Notes: generated from the sequence alone by a model not told the origin. A stretch of DNA of 64,000 bases from Cyanoderma ruficeps (GCA_008694505.1 VZDJ01001247.1:62001-126000); one strand, 5' to 3'. Positions 13,691 through 26,540 are shown, numbered from the stretch's first letter. Program-made: numbers and translations.

Positions 13691-14379
13691 AGAGGGGTGT
13701 TCAGTGCCTCTGACCAAGGTCACACCACACACCTGAAACTTCCTCCTGCCCCCACAGCTGGGGGCACCTTGTGCAAACCTGCCCTCTGTGGGCTGTGCTC
13801 TCCCCACCCCAAACCCAGCCAGGGATGATTTTCTGCTGAGTCTGGCTTTCCTGTGGATGTATTCTTTTCCCTTAGCCTTGTTTGCTTCTCCTCAGACCTG
13901 AGGTGATGGAACCATAGTGCTCCCTTTATCTTATCCAGGCAGTTTAACTCACACTCCAAGGCTCCAGTCAGGCATCCTCAAGGAGGGGCGGACTTCTGTG
14001 GTTGCAGCTTCTTTATACAGTTTTTGCTATAATGGGCAAAACTCCTTCATAGGAATGTTTAAGGCATGAACCATTTTAGTCTCTGACACAGGATTTCTCA
14101 ATTAGGAACAGTTCCTTATTCAAGATAATAGTCAGATGTGATGGTTAGAAACCTAATTATTCATATGCACCCATGCTGTATTTGATACTTATTTTCTTTA
14201 GGAATATATAGTATTTTTTAGTCCTCTTCTATTTTTACAGATGTTTTAAAAAATGCTTCAATGTCTACTTGATAAAATTTATTTTAACTGAACATCACCA
14301 GATTGTTAAAAATCCTCAAATAATTTAGATGTTTTTTGATGGGAATTCCTCTCAGGTCTCTTTTATTCATAACTCATTA
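13691..14379. other. No gene recognised; GC-richer stretch then AT-rich
   Basis: 13,691-13,960 is noticeably richer in C and G than its surroundings and may be part of an older repeat, but I could not assign it. The rest is AT-rich with no features. Confidence 0.4.
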
Positions 14380-14935
14380 TCACAGAATGAAACAGACGCA
14401 TGCGCATGTTTAGTCCATCTCCTTCTGCTCAAAGCACAGACAACCCAATCAAATTGTTCAGGACTGCATCTAGAGAGATTCTGTATATGTCTGAGAATGG
14501 AGACACCCCAGCCTCTCTGAACACTTGCTCCAGCATTTGATTCCTTCACAGCAAAACAGGCATTTGCTATGTTTAGACAAAATTTCATGTATTTCAGCAT
14601 GTGCCTTCTCATCCTACTTGGTATTTCTACACGGTGATGAAATCCTCCTGAGCGTTCTCTCATATAGAATAAAAAGCTCTCCACTGGTAGCTTTTCTGTA
14701 CATGGAAGGTCCTCCAGTTCCTTAATCACCTTTATGGCCCTGGAGCAGCCTCTCTCCAGGAGCTCCATGGTGCTGGGGACCACAGACGTGGATACAGGTA
14801 TGCTCTCACCAGTGACAACCTGGGAGGAAGTAATGTTCTTCCTAGAGCAGCCTGGGATGCTGTTGGCTTTATCTGACACCCACCCACGTACACTGACAGC
14901 TTATGAAGTCCAGCTCAGAGATTTCTCCTCTGTGC
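14380..14935 (-). mobile_element. CR1 LINE 3' part, minus strand
   Basis: Read on the minus strand it follows the CR1 3' region in order. About 14,875-14,715 encodes a decayed MELLERGCSRAIKVIKELED segment (CR1 pattern ELLERVQRRAxKxxKGLEHL), then the basic LNI(R)K region, then the non-coding 3' end. The plus-strand form includes AATGGAGACACCCCAGCC and TTAATCACCTTTATGGCCCT. An open frame of 170 codons (14,879-14,367) survives, but it crosses from the reverse-transcriptase C-terminus into sequence that is normally out of frame or untranslated. It is fortuitous and not a functional protein. Confidence 0.85.
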
Positions 14936-16635
14936 TGCTTTTCAGGTGTGTGCTGCTGCAGGGTATTATTCCTTAGCTGTGCAGGGTTGTGCCTTTCCGT
15001 CCGCTGAAGCTTAAATTTCGTGCACACATGTCTCCCCCAGCACTACTGAACACGGGAATCTACTGTTTGTTACACAGGGATTGAGCAGGTTTGTCAGACT
15101 CTTACTACCATCTGGTGTTGAGACAGCTAAAGTGAGTTAGACAATACTTAATTGACCACTGGGCAAAACTGAAAGCAAGCTAAATGATGCTGTGAGTCCC
15201 TGCACTGTCAGATCAGCACAGCCCATTGTTTACAAGACATGTCAGTATAACCCCCCAAATGTGGAAATAATGGATTGTGGAAATAAAGGGGTTTTCTCTT
15301 CCTCTTTAAGTTGGATAGAATTATGGTCTCTCCACTCTTTTCTCTTATTTAGGAACTGGCGATGCTCAACCTGACTCTGACTCCTCACCTTTAACCTGCT
15401 GGGGCCTATGAAGTATTTTCAAATTAGAAGAATCATAGGTCTGCAATCAGGGTTGGTAAGTTACTGCAAGTGCTTATTTTTCAGACATGATTTCTTCCTG
15501 ACTGCTGGTCTGAAACCCTTACAATGAAAAGTGTGAGAAATTTAGATGAACAAAAGCCGAAGTTGGTCAAATGTGCAGCATTGCTTGGTGACCTTGTCCT
15601 GGTGAGAAAGGCTTTTGTTTTACTGCCTTTTTTTCTTTTAATTTATCTGTTAAAGTTGGAACTGATTTCAGACTTGGTGTCAGGAGTGAAAAAACCTTTG
15701 TGCACTCTAACCCCATCAACTGACTTGAATTTCCTTGCATGAAATACATATAAATTATACAATGAGGATGTGATGAATAGGAAAAAAAAATGTAATGGAG
15801 TTCAGAGTGGATGATTTTGCCCATTGTCTGTAGTCAAAATCTGAACACACATTATTCTTAGGTATGAAGGGTAACACAGCCTTCTAGATCAGCACACATT
15901 ATTATCTCACCAAATGGTCACTCATGCAGCTATAGCATTGCTTCCAGAGCAACTGCAATACCGAGTAAAAGTACACATTGCAAACATAGATTTAAATCAG
16001 ACATCACAATTAGGCAGGTTCTTTCAGATCCTGTGACATTTTTAATGATTATGCTGTAAATTAATACTGAACAACAGCACCATTTTCATATTGCTAGTCT
16101 ATCCATGTGTTAAAACATGTAGATCAGAATATAAATCTTGTGTTTAAAATCTTCAGAAGCATTTACTGTTGCTGGCATTTTAAATCTCAGTACTCTAACC
16201 ATCTTCTTTCATTGCCTTTGAAGGACTATTCACATTTTAAATTATGAACACAAGTAACTGCAAATAAGATTGATGGGGAACTTGCTAACCGAGCTGGTTT
16301 TTAATGAAATAAAATTTTATTAAAAAAATCTCAGTGACAGAAGTTTATCAATTCATGCACGAGACTGGAGTGAGAATATGGGATATGCACTTTAGAAGTC
16401 CTGAAGTGGCAGCAAATTTTAAACATACGTTCACAGAGCCCAGAGATAAAATGCAACTTTTCAGATGAGCAGCACAAAACAGTTACACATGCAAAGCAAA
16501 ATATTGTTTTGAACCTTCATTATTTGTCAAAAGCATTCTTGCGTGCCGCTGACAAGAGTTAACTTACTAAGTTTAGGGATCTGTCAAACTAACACCAAAT
16601 TTAATTTTCAAAGTTACCTGGTGGTTTCACACCTA
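14936..16635. other. Gene-free AT-rich DNA
   Basis: No gene or recognisable repeat. Contains short poly-A runs only. Confidence 0.5.
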
Positions 16636-16755
16636 TGTATTTGCATTGTGTGGCCAAATTTGGAAGCAGGGGGGCTACAGGAGTGGCTCCTGTGAGAAGC
16701 TGCTGGAAAGTGCAACCATGTCCACCAATAAATTACAATCCTGCTAATCCCACTT
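16636..16755 (+). mobile_element. LTR 5' fragment, same family as the 52.5-kb LTR
   Basis: Begins TGTATTTGCATTGTGTGGCC, with GGGGGGCTACAGGAGTGGCT and TGTGAGAAGCTGCTGGAAAG following. This parallels the first 120 bases of the solo LTR at 52,502 (GTGGCTTCTGTGAGAAGCTG). The remainder of the LTR is absent. Confidence 0.65.
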
Positions 16756-17779
16756 GCCTGTCTCCAAGAATCCAGTCTTCAATGAGGCTTTAGGCTCTTT
16801 TTCCAGTTTATGATTAAGTCCACAAGTTGCCTGTCTACAGACTATGTCCAAGAACTTTTATTCCCTTGAATCTTGACTCTGACACAATAACCTAATTTTA
16901 CTTCTTCTTTAAAATCTTGTCTCCAACCAGTCATGACTTGAACATCCCCCTGCATTGCGGGCATGATAATGAGGTACCCTCAGTTTTCTACCATGTCATG
17001 TTTTTTCAGAAGCACAACCAGCAGAGTCCAGGCTGCCCCGGGGTTATACAATTTCCTCATTCTGGCTGGGAAGGTTTGAAAATTTACAAGAGCAAAATCA
17101 AGGATCTTTGAGGTAGAGAAGGAGACAACACTGGTTAGGTCACTCCTCACAAGGACGAGACCTGAGGAGAGAAGAGTTCCCTTCTCTGAGGAACACTCAC
17201 TAGCAGAAGGACAAAAGCAGAGCCTACTAGCAGCAAAAGAAATTTCACTATTATCTCCAATTACTCAGTCACCAAAGGAAAGAAGAGTTTTGCCTGTACA
17301 TGTTTCTATTCTGAAATGGGTAAATACCTCTGTCAAAACCACACATTCTCCATGTTCCTCACCCTATGTAGTGGTTTCACACCTGATAGGTCCCTGTCCT
17401 TTCTAAAACAAAGTGCGAGGTCCTGGCAGGACAATATTCCATTAACCAAATAAAACCAAACTGTGTTAACCTATGACACCCTAGCAAGGCAAAACATTGT
17501 CAGGAGCAAAGTGCATGTGCAGCATTTCAGGTACCAGGGAGTCTCCTTCCGACTACCCCCTAAAATGCTGCACTTGCCATGCCTTCCATTTGCATAACCA
17601 CAATTTAAATTTATTTTGCCCTTCAGCTTAGAATTTGAGAATCTAAGATTTAGTGACAAATGTGTTGTTAAACCACAGAAAATTGTAGGGAGACAGAGAC
17701 TTGCCATTGCCATGAGCATGCAGATGTTTTCTGTTTATGTGAGAATTGGAGCTGCCATCAGGCACTCCTAATTAGAGAC
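16756..17779. other. Unassigned sequence after LTR fragment
   Basis: No gene. TGGTTTCACACCT occurs both at about 16,622 and at about 17,372, which hints at a small duplicated segment or a second degraded element, but neither could be classified. Confidence 0.35.
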
Positions 17780-17838
17780 TGGGATGGAATGGGCTTTAAG
17801 ATTTCTTTCAACCCAAACCTTTCTATGATTCTATGAAA
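17780..17838 (+). mobile_element. CR1 3' tail
   Basis: GGATGGAATGGGCTTTAAGA, then CAACCCAAACC and TTCTATGATTCTATGAAATA. Very short remnant of a CR1 3' end. Confidence 0.75.
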
Positions 17839-18720
17839 TACAATAAAATTAACAGAAATATTAAATTTTAAAAAAACAACACACTACAAGCCAGATAAAT
17901 GCTTCAATTTTAAAAATAATTCTTTTCACCAAAAGCAAAAAGTACTGCAATAATCAAAAAACATGTGCAATTTAAAGAAAAGCTTTAACAAGATAGAAAA
18001 AAGACTTTAAATAATGTTATGAAAAGATCAAATTATCATCTACAATAGAGTAGTTTTTAAAGTCATATTCTTAGAGTGTTCTTTTTTTATGTTTCTTCTT
18101 TATAGTCTCTTTAAACGAATTAGTGTTCATCTTTCAACAGCATTAAATAGATATCATCACATCTTTGAAAAAGAACAAGGAGATTTTCAAAGAAATTTGT
18201 GTAGCAGATGTGTATTTAGCAGCCAAAACCAATGGGAAATAATCTAAATTCCCTGGGCTATTCAGTGCATCAACATACATATCTTACTGGGCTTGAAATT
18301 GTCTGTGTAATTTAATTCTGTAAGGTCTGAAGGGTACAAAGTTTTACATCTGCAGTTGTGGGAGGTGTCATCTTCCTCTTGATGTTTTTTAGTGCTTTAT
18401 CCAAGTGCCATGAAAATAAGACTGTCCTAACATCCCATTCTGATAAAACTCTTATTCTTTAATGCTACAGATACACTTGTGTTTTATTTTTACATGCTTC
18501 AGCAGTGAGGCTCCTTATAGATTAAAAAAAAAAAATTATTTTTGCTGACATTAGATTTTGACTTTCTTCTTGTACTTCCTATCTCACTACTTTAAAGCAG
18601 GGAAAACACAAATGTTTTTCTGGAGCCAATTCAGGAATTCAGCAGTATAGCACCAAAAAATTACTGATGGCTCTTGCATGAGGAAGGCACAGGTGATTTT
18701 ACACCCAATTCATAGAGTCA
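17839..18720. other. Gene-free AT-rich DNA
   Basis: Very A- and T-rich (17,850-18,180 especially). No gene or element recognised. Confidence 0.5.
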
Positions 18721-18860
18721 GAATCCCTGGAATTGTTCAAGACCTGCTTGGATGGGGCTTGAAGCAGCTTCTTCTGGTGGAAGGTGTCCCTTCCTGTGGC
18801 AGGGAATGGAACTGGATGGGCTTCAAGGTCCTTTCCAACCCCAAAATTCTGATTCCATGG
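18721..18860 (+). mobile_element. CR1 3' end
   Basis: Contains GGTGGAAGGTGTCCCTTCCT, GGCAGGGAATGGAACTGGAT and AAGGTCCTTTCCAACCCCAA, ending GATTCCATGG. This order is diagnostic of a CR1 3' UTR subtype common in songbirds. Nearby CR1 tails at 19,381 and 60,704 share the same blocks. Confidence 0.8.
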
Positions 18861-19380
18861 CATTTATTAGGCATGCTATAATAAGGGAGGTCAATGGTCT
18901 AGAAATTAAATGCCTGCTCCTGTTACTGAAACACTCTGCAGTGCCTGTCTTTAGTCAGGTACTCACTTAGTGAACCCCAAAATAGAGATTTTGGAATTTT
19001 TTTTATGCTGCATTGTTGAGTACAAGACGTAAATTACTCATAAAGCAGTAAGGAAGTAATATTTTAAATAACTTTCCCATTTGTTCACAGTGTCTAAGAA
19101 TGGCTTTTGCAATCTCATGTGCACAATCATCAAATATACATTCTGTGTGTTAACTCACATCTGCACCTGCATTTCCTGCTAAGAATTTAAGCCAAACAGA
19201 AAAGCAGAATAATTACTCACACTCCTTAACTTAGGCAAAAAAGATAAAGAATCTTTATTCCACAAGCATCATGGGGAAGTGAAAAAAATCATGGCACAGA
19301 AATTCATATTCTGCAAAATCTGAATTCAGTCTAGTGAAAAATCATCATTTCCTCAAGCTATCATGAATTGTTTTTATTTC

Positions 19381-19491
19381 TGGTCTAGTGGAAAGTGTTC
19401 CTGCCTATGTCAGGTGGGTGGAACTAGATGATCTTTAATGTCTGGTCCAATTCATGCCTTTCTATGTTTCTATGATGATTTTATGATTGTA
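19381..19491 (+). mobile_element. CR1 3' tail
   Basis: GGTCTAGTGGAAAGTGTTCC, GGAACTAGATGATCTTTAAT and a TTCTATGTTTCTATGATG tail. Same subtype as the 18.7-kb copy but more diverged. Confidence 0.75.
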
Positions 19492-22099
19492 TTTATTCTA
19501 AAGACCTGAAAACCATGCAAAAGGCATAAAGAGGTTCCTTCCAGCTGCTGGTGTATGTTTTCAAAATAAGCTTTTTGCAGAGCAGAATGAAATAAAAAGT
19601 TAAGTTTTGTTCAAGGAGAGTTTAATATTTACACACTACAAATACTGTAATTATACAAAAGAACAGCTCCCACCCCACCCCTATCCATTTCAAACAGTAA
19701 TTTTTTGTTATTTGTTTGAGCTTTGGTGTTGTTTTTAGAAACTGTTACTCTCTAATGAATATGGAGGATTTTTCTTTTTTTTTTTTTTCATTTAGGGCAT
19801 CTTCAGTGTTTTGCTTTGAGAGGAACAATTTAAGAATTCCACAGGCACTGTAATTCCAACTTAGAATGATGTTTCCTTTATTTCTTTCTTAACTCAGCTG
19901 TTTTTGACAACTTTTGTTAGTTTTATGTCAACTTAAAACATCAGAACTACTATTTATATTCATCTGCTTGATGAACTGTGTAGTTATTTCATAGATCTTC
20001 CTCTAAATAATTCTGAATGTCACTTAAGTGCTCCATCTTACCACATTTTGGGCATGTTTCTTTCCTTGGCAATAAGATTGAAAGAATATAAATAAAATAT
20101 ATTTTTTTTAATGGTGGAGAGTCCTCCCAAACTGCTATTATCACTTCCAGTTAATGAGCACTTCTTCTACTGGCAGGAGAAGGTGATTGTGATGGGATGA
20201 ATTACCTGTCCAGGAATCTCAACAGGAGAGAACACAAAGCACAGCAGGGACTCTGCTCCAAGGACTGAAGGAGGACAAACCCTTAAATTTGTTTTTTGGC
20301 ATTTCTAATTCTATAAGTAGTTCCTTTCAGGAGCCCTAAGTCTTACGTTGTTTGTTTGAGGTAGCAAAACATTTTGCTAGGTTTCTTGCTTGGACTCCGT
20401 TATCGTGGATGTAAAATAAATTGGATAAATACTAAATGAAATATCCTAATTCGTCTCTGTAGCTTGAGGAAGGGATTATTTAAAAAAAAAAATAAAATTG
20501 TGGCATCTTCCAGAAGAGGAACAAGAAGATTTCCCTGCAGTAATAATAGATAATTCATCCTTGATAACACCAAAACATACTATTAAAAAACATTAGGCTT
20601 TTTCAATATTCTTCACATCAAATTAACTTTAATATCATAAATTTCTGGTACTTTCTCTGTATTGAAGTTTCTACAGTTTGGCTTTCAGTGTTTCTGTACT
20701 GGCTTATGGTGGCTGAAGGAATGTATGAGGAGCTCAGGAGTTCAGCACAACATGACAGAGTAACCAATTTCACAGTTTCTGGATTTTGGTAGTTGGTGCT
20801 CGTAAACATGTTACATCTCTTTTCAAACTGAACGAATGGGGTTTATATCCTCAAAGATTTTCAGCTTTCTCAGCTGCTGAATTTTATTTTGATATTTTTC
20901 ATTTTTTAAAAATTAATATGTAGATGTTCTTCAAACAACATGATGTTGCACAATATTGCATGAGGTGTGTAAAATCTCATCTCAAAATACCAAGGAAGGC
21001 TCCTTTGCACATTCAAGTCTTATTTTCAGAATATAAGTGGTGCACTGCTTTTGCATTAGCTTCATAAATTTGGATTTAAGTCCAATGGAAGAAAATTCAT
21101 TCAAGAAAACTTGATATATATGGTTTTGCAACTGGTTCAGTCATCTATGCTTCAGCTGGGTTAATTTCTTGATTTGCATTGTTAATTAATCATACCATTA
21201 AAAAACATCCCTAATTAGCCATTTCTGAAGCATTGCTGATAAAAATCTATTTAATTTTACATTCAAAAAATTTCCTTTTCTATTTGCATGCAAAACAAAT
21301 CTAGAAAGAGGGTGCTTGGCATAGCAGAGTGACACACATCTGCTCCAACATCCTGCAGGACACAAAGTACCCTAAACTTCTGGATGAGAAATTTCTGAGC
21401 TATGAAACATATCAAAAAGGGCTCTTGTTACACACTTCATGTGTGAACAGATTGCAACAGGACTCCAAGGCAGAGTTCCATGTCAAAATAAAAAAAAAAT
21501 AATAAGGTAGGAAATAAGTACAGGGTAACCTGGTTTGTGCGATGGAATTTTTCCTTAGTTTATCCCCAGTCTTTCATTCAGGGATGAAATTTTTCTCTAG
21601 TTTGCTGAAATTTCCCTTCTCACCCCAGGTCTCTGCTTTAAGAAAAGGGCCTGTTTTCCTCTCTGCCATCACTCAGAAAAAAAAACAATCAAGAGACTTT
21701 TCACTTCCCCAGCTCCCAGTGGGGCTCCTGTGTGATGCCTCTGCAGCAATTCCATGAACACCAACTTCTAAGGCTGCAGGGGTTTTAAAGCAAGAGGAAA
21801 AAGAAATAGGGCACTGTAGGTCCATGTGAGACACAGCACTAATGAGCAGAAGACCTCACAGACTATGTTCTTACTGTAAAAATCTCCAGTAACTAGGGCA
21901 AATGCCCTAATGCATGAGTGAAAAGAGGAAAGCCATTCTGGGTTCCCTTTTTTGGCCAGGGGTTGAAAAACTGGCCAAGATGGATGAAATTCTGGTCTCT
22001 TGAGCCCTCAGGGATATATTGCAACCTCAAATCCATATCAGATTCCATGCCTGCTGCTGGAGCAATACAGGAAGGCTTGATTTCTTTAAATTGTTGATT
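19492..22099. other. Gene-free AT-rich interval
   Basis: No coding sequence or transposon recognised. Includes poly-T near 19,776-19,788 and several A runs. 21,542-21,757 has a 71-codon open frame without protein character. Confidence 0.5.
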
Positions 22100-22160
22100 G
22101 GGTGTTGAAAGAGATGATCTTTAAGCTCCTTTCCAGCTCAAACCTTTCCGTGATTCTATA
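22100..22160 (+). mobile_element. CR1 3' tail
   Basis: GAGATGATCTTTAAGCTCCT, TTCCAGCTCAAACC and GTGATTCTATAA. About 60 bases of CR1 3' end remain. Confidence 0.7.
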
Positions 22161-22249
22161 ATTTTTTTGTGATACATAATTATCTTGACAGCTTAAGCAC
22201 TACCCTGAGGTGACCAGAGTTATTTTGCTGTTTACCTGCATTGGGCACA

Positions 22250-22864
22250 AATCCAGATGCTGTAGCGAACAGCATTTTTGTTTCTGCATCAGTGCTGGTG
22301 CCCAGAGGCAGCCTCAGCTCAGATACTCAAGGATGTCCCTACACAGGGTGCTCCTGGGGTCCTGTTGATGCCTTGGGAAGGCTGACCTGGAACAGAGACT
22401 GGACAGAGCTAGAGAATGAAGTAGGGATTTATTGAAAGGCCTTTAGGATTCACCTTGGGCAGGACAGGGCCTGACCAGGGCTGCACCCAAGGTGGACTAA
22501 GAATGGCCACAAAATGGACAACCAGTCACAAAATGGCTGTCCAGTCACAAAATGGCTGACCAGTCACAAAATGGCTGACTGGCCGTGAGGTCTCACACTT
22601 TTATAAGTTTTGGTCCATTTGCATATTGGGGTTTAATTGTCCAATTACAGCTCCAGGTTGTGAGGCCCCATCCTTCTTGTTCCTCCCTTCAGCCACCCTT
22701 GTTTGTGCTTTTGGGCCTGAAAGTCATCCTTGGTCTTCAGCAGGAAAAGGATTTGTTTTGTCTCCCTGCTCTGTGAAGAGCTGAGTGACACTGAATGTGA
22801 GGCTCAGAACTGCATCCCTGGGCAGCACAGAACCTGAAAACCATGAGAGCTAAAACTTAAGGCA
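22250..22864 (-). mobile_element. Solo LTR of an endogenous retrovirus, minus strand
   Basis: On the minus strand the element starts TGCCTTAAGTTTTAGCTCTC at 22,864. It carries a TATA-like CTTATAAAAG at about 22,599-22,608 and an AATAAA poly(A) signal at 22,428-22,433. TATA, then R, then poly(A) in that order within about 600 bases is LTR architecture. The 3' boundary is uncertain (between about 22,190 and 22,260), and I could not find a clean target duplication beside TCACT at 22,865. No internal retroviral genes flank it. It contains a 19-bp tandem array. Confidence 0.65.
22508..22583. repeat. 19-bp tandem repeat, four copies, in LTR U3
   Basis: CACAAAATGG recurs at 22,508, 22,527, 22,546 and 22,565, exactly 19 bases apart, with the unit close to CACAAAATGGCTGACCAGT. 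It lies upstream of the LTR TATA box when read on the minus strand, the usual place for U3 enhancer repeats. Confidence 0.9.
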
Positions 22865-23014
22865 TCACTGTGGTGTCTGCACAGCCTGTTTGGTGACACC
22901 AATGCCACTGTCCTGCCTCACAAAGGACTGAGCTGCCTGGAAAGATGTGATTCACATGTGTCAAATTTCCTGTTGTTGAGCTGGAGAACACACATCTCCT
23001 GTCATCAGTGCATG

Positions 23015-23110
23015 CACAGAGTCAGAGCATCGCAGGATGGTTTGGGTTGGAAGGGATTTTGGAGCTCATCTCATTCCACTCCCTGCTGTTTGCCCCACTG
23101 GGATCCTTCT
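23015..23110 (-). mobile_element. CR1 3' end, minus strand
   Basis: Plus-strand form GTCAGAGCATCGCAGGATGG, then TTTGGGTTGGAAGGGATTTT, then GGAGCTCATCTCATTCCACT is the reverse complement of a CR1 3' end, including its tail. Confidence 0.75.
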
Positions 23111-26100
23111 GTAGAGGCAAAGTCTCAGGGGCAAAGGGACTTCCTCCTGCCCTTGGACTCGCTCACACACAGTGAGAAAACCTGTAAGTAAAACCCTGCT
23201 CACCAAGTTCTCAGAGATGCATCTGTTTCTGGCCTGCCATCAAAGAACTACCTCACCTGTTGAAGCAACTGCTCATCATTAAAATGTGGAAGTTTAGTTG
23301 AAATTTAGGTTTTGACATAAAAAAGCATTGTGAGGGAGATAGAAATACAGCTGTCAAAAGAGTGATGGTGTGAGAGGACAGAGATATCCAGCACTGGTGA
23401 GTTCCTCCTTGTATCTCTGTACCATGCAGGCAAAACTGGAAATCCTCTATGAATTGCTGTTGTTAATTTAACTACTTTTTAATCATTTCTGTGTAATGCA
23501 GGAAACGATTCCTCACACTAACCCTGGGTTTTCTTGCATTGCTTCATGTTTTCAAGGTTTTACCTTTTAGTCCAGCAACATAGGATTTTGTATAATAATT
23601 TACTTCTAAGAATTCTCAGAACTGTAAACTAACTTTAGTTTCATGCTGAAAAAAATAAAATTTCCTTCAGATGAGCTGAACATATTGCACATTTGGTGTA
23701 TTCATCATATCCACGTACTGCAATGAATGGCTAAAGGATAAAAAAAAAAAAAGGAGGAACTTTATAGATTGAAAAAAGGTTTAGCCTACATTTCCAGTAT
23801 GAAAAAAGTGCTATAGACCAGAAATGGCCTTTGTGATACACATTCTAGGTATCTACGTATCAGTATTTATCCAGAATGTATAGAAAAATCTGTCCTTCAA
23901 CTTTAGTTAAGCATATTCAAGAACAAATAAATCCATGTGAATGTAAACTTCCACATTTTTTCTAATAACCCAGTAAAACATAAGCCTAAGGGGATTCTAA
24001 TACGGCTTAATTAAAATAATTCTGTACAAATACTTTACTGAGGTGATTTTTTTTTTAAATTGGAGAGTTTGCAGCAATTTATTGCTGAGAACAGAATGAA
24101 ATGCTTTTTCTAGGAAAGTTCCTATTAATTTTAATAGTCTTATTTTTTCGCCATTATTCTATCAATACTTTTTCCTCTGAATTGTTGTGTTTTTCTCTTT
24201 GGTACTGAAGAAATGAAAAGAATGATCAGATTTTCTTGAATCACAGAAGACATTCTCAGCATGCAAATAAATCCCAAGTTAAATGTTCACTACCCATGTT
24301 GCAAAGTCAAAAATAATCCTCCCAAATAAAGTATTTCTGCCCTTTATGCTCTACCTGCCAGAGTCTCAAGTCCTAGCTGCCTTTTGCTTTTGGATCTTCA
24401 CCATTAATCCTAGACTATGTCAAATTTTATGGAGCTGTTAAAAGGCACGGGGGTGTCACAAGTGCTGCTCCACCATCAAATTTTAACCACGTTCTCCAAA
24501 GTCATTAAGAAGGTGATCAGCAGGAATTTAAATAATGGAAAACAGTGTAATTTTCAGCAGCCTTGGTTTTGGTAATATTGGGAAAGGCGTTTGGGAGTGG
24601 AAACACATTAAATATCACACCAAGACAGCTTTAGTCACACAAATTGAAATAGGATCAAGACACTAGCAAATGAAGAAAGGGTAGAAGGAGTTTCTGAAAC
24701 ATATGAAGATAAGTCTGCTCCAGTAACAACAGTGCAAGGCCCCCATCAGCAATTTTCATTTCCAGCTCTTGAAATACTGTTAGGAACCAAGAAAGAGAAA
24801 ACGCTTTCTTCCTTGCACTGGCTGCGAATTCAGGGGGCCGAGCAAGGCTTGTTTCCCCAGGTATGAAATAAATCTTGCCTCTACATGGATTTTTACTGAC
24901 CTGGCAGATTAATTACTGACAGCTGGAAAACAGAAATCTTGTAAATCGAAGGATATTTTGTAAATTGAAAGGAGTTTATATTGTTTGTTTTACATTTATT
25001 TAAAAGAATGTAGGAAATTCTGGGGGCAAATTAGAGACACATACATCTCATCTTCATTTAGGAATAGCGAATCTTTCTTAAATTTAGGCAGAGAGCAGCC
25101 TTGCATTGATAGAACTGATTTGCTGGCTGCCTGCTGCTGGGTTTCTGTGAGAGACCAGCCAAAGAGTAAAATGATCCATTGAAGAGGGACCCAGTCCCTT
25201 AACTTTTGCTGGAAGAACACAGTAAGAATATGGAAAATGTCTGTAAGCAAAGCGGGTAATCATCCTTCCACCAAGTTAAATTTATTGCCTTTTGAGGGAG
25301 TAAGGGATTTTAAAATTCGACATACGATTTTTGTGCTCTGACATTGGACTGTCTAGGAAAATACTTGTCTGAAAAACGCCCTGAACAACTTGACACTGCA
25401 GGTTGCCTCAGTGCTACATATTGATTGAAGAAGGTTTCACTAACCAGAATTTCAAGTGTTTCATCAGAGAAAGGCAGCACCAGCAAGTGAGCTCAATTGA
25501 CCCACCTGTGCATTAATGATAATAAAGTGTAGTTGCACTGTGATCAGATTGCTGGTACATCCCCTAAAATCTCACTCATTTACAAGAACCAGGCTTTCAG
25601 TGCAGACAAGAAAAGTTTTTGAGATATTTTATGCCTTAACCAGGATTACAGAGCAACCCTGTCAACAAAACATAAGTCTGTTTAAAAAGAAGATGCTGGG
25701 ATGGAACTCCTATGTGCTAAAATCAGTGGAGAACAGCCACACATGATGCTACTAAAATAAAACTTTAAATGTAGCCTCTTACTAAGGCCTCACACTTTCA
25801 TTTCTTTTTATCATCAGAACATGTCTTTCTTAGGGATAATATACCATCATCATATAGGACTAATTGGAAAACAGATTGGAAAGACATATTATGCCAAAAC
25901 TGTGAAGGAAGACCTAGAGAGACTGACATCATTCAATCTAAGGGTTGTCTGTAACTCAACAGCAAGAAAATGAAGGTGTGGGGTGCTCATGCCCCTGCTT
26001 CCATCATTTCCTTCTTCCCTGACTCCTTGCCGCCAAATCCTGCTCCTGCCCTCAGCTGCACGTGTCCTGTGTCCTGCCAGCAGCCATCCTGCCTGGCACA

Positions 26101-26129
26101 CACAGGCATGTGGCTTGTCGAGGCTGGGT
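23111..26129. other. Gene-free AT-rich interval
   Basis: About 3 kb without gene or clear transposon. Poly-A at about 23,740 and poly-T at about 24,050. 24,985-25,250 has short opposed open frames typical of chance. Confidence 0.5.
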
Positions 26130-26540
26130 GTGTCCCAATTTCAGAAACACTGAAATGAAGCTCACACCACAGCAGTAAAGGAACAAACTCTTTTTAATTT
26201 CAAAATCTGACTCCATTATATACATTTTGTACAAAGGTCAGGGATTGGCTACACAGAACGCCACCCCTGAACCTGGATGGTGGACATCACCACCAATCAT
26301 TTCTTCTCTCAGAGGAGAAGTATGTAAACATTCTGAAAATAGCCATTGTTTAGATGAAGCTGCATGAGAAAGTTCTTCACTAAGACAAAAAACCAGAAAG
26401 CTCAGGGCAAAACAGGCACCTCTTCTTCCTCCAACTTCAACCTCCCCAGGCCCCTTCCTTCCTCTACCTTTTGTTCCTCCTCTGAACATCCCAATGCAAC
26501 TCTTCCCAAAATTCCCAATATTATAGTGAGCCCCATATTC
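26130..26540 (-). mobile_element. Probable LTR, minus strand
   Basis: Read on the minus strand, a polypurine-rich and AG-rich U3 (26,500-26,290) leads to a TATA-like GTATATAATGG near 26,216-26,224. It is followed about 25 bases later by ATTAAA near 26,195 and a U5-like segment to about 26,130. The order and spacing fit an LTR with short R, and the sequence resembles a songbird repeat I recognise. Both ends are approximate and no target duplication was found. Confidence 0.45.

Noticed and set aside
4464..16755. Idea that LTRs at 4.46 and 16.64 kb bound one provirus
   Set aside because: They differ in completeness, no gag/pol/env or primer-binding site lies between them, and several unrelated CR1 pieces do.
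22508..22583. CRISPR-like spacing of repeats (also 52,896-53,051)
   Set aside because: Units are contiguous tandem repeats without unique spacers, sit inside LTRs, and the genome is vertebrate.
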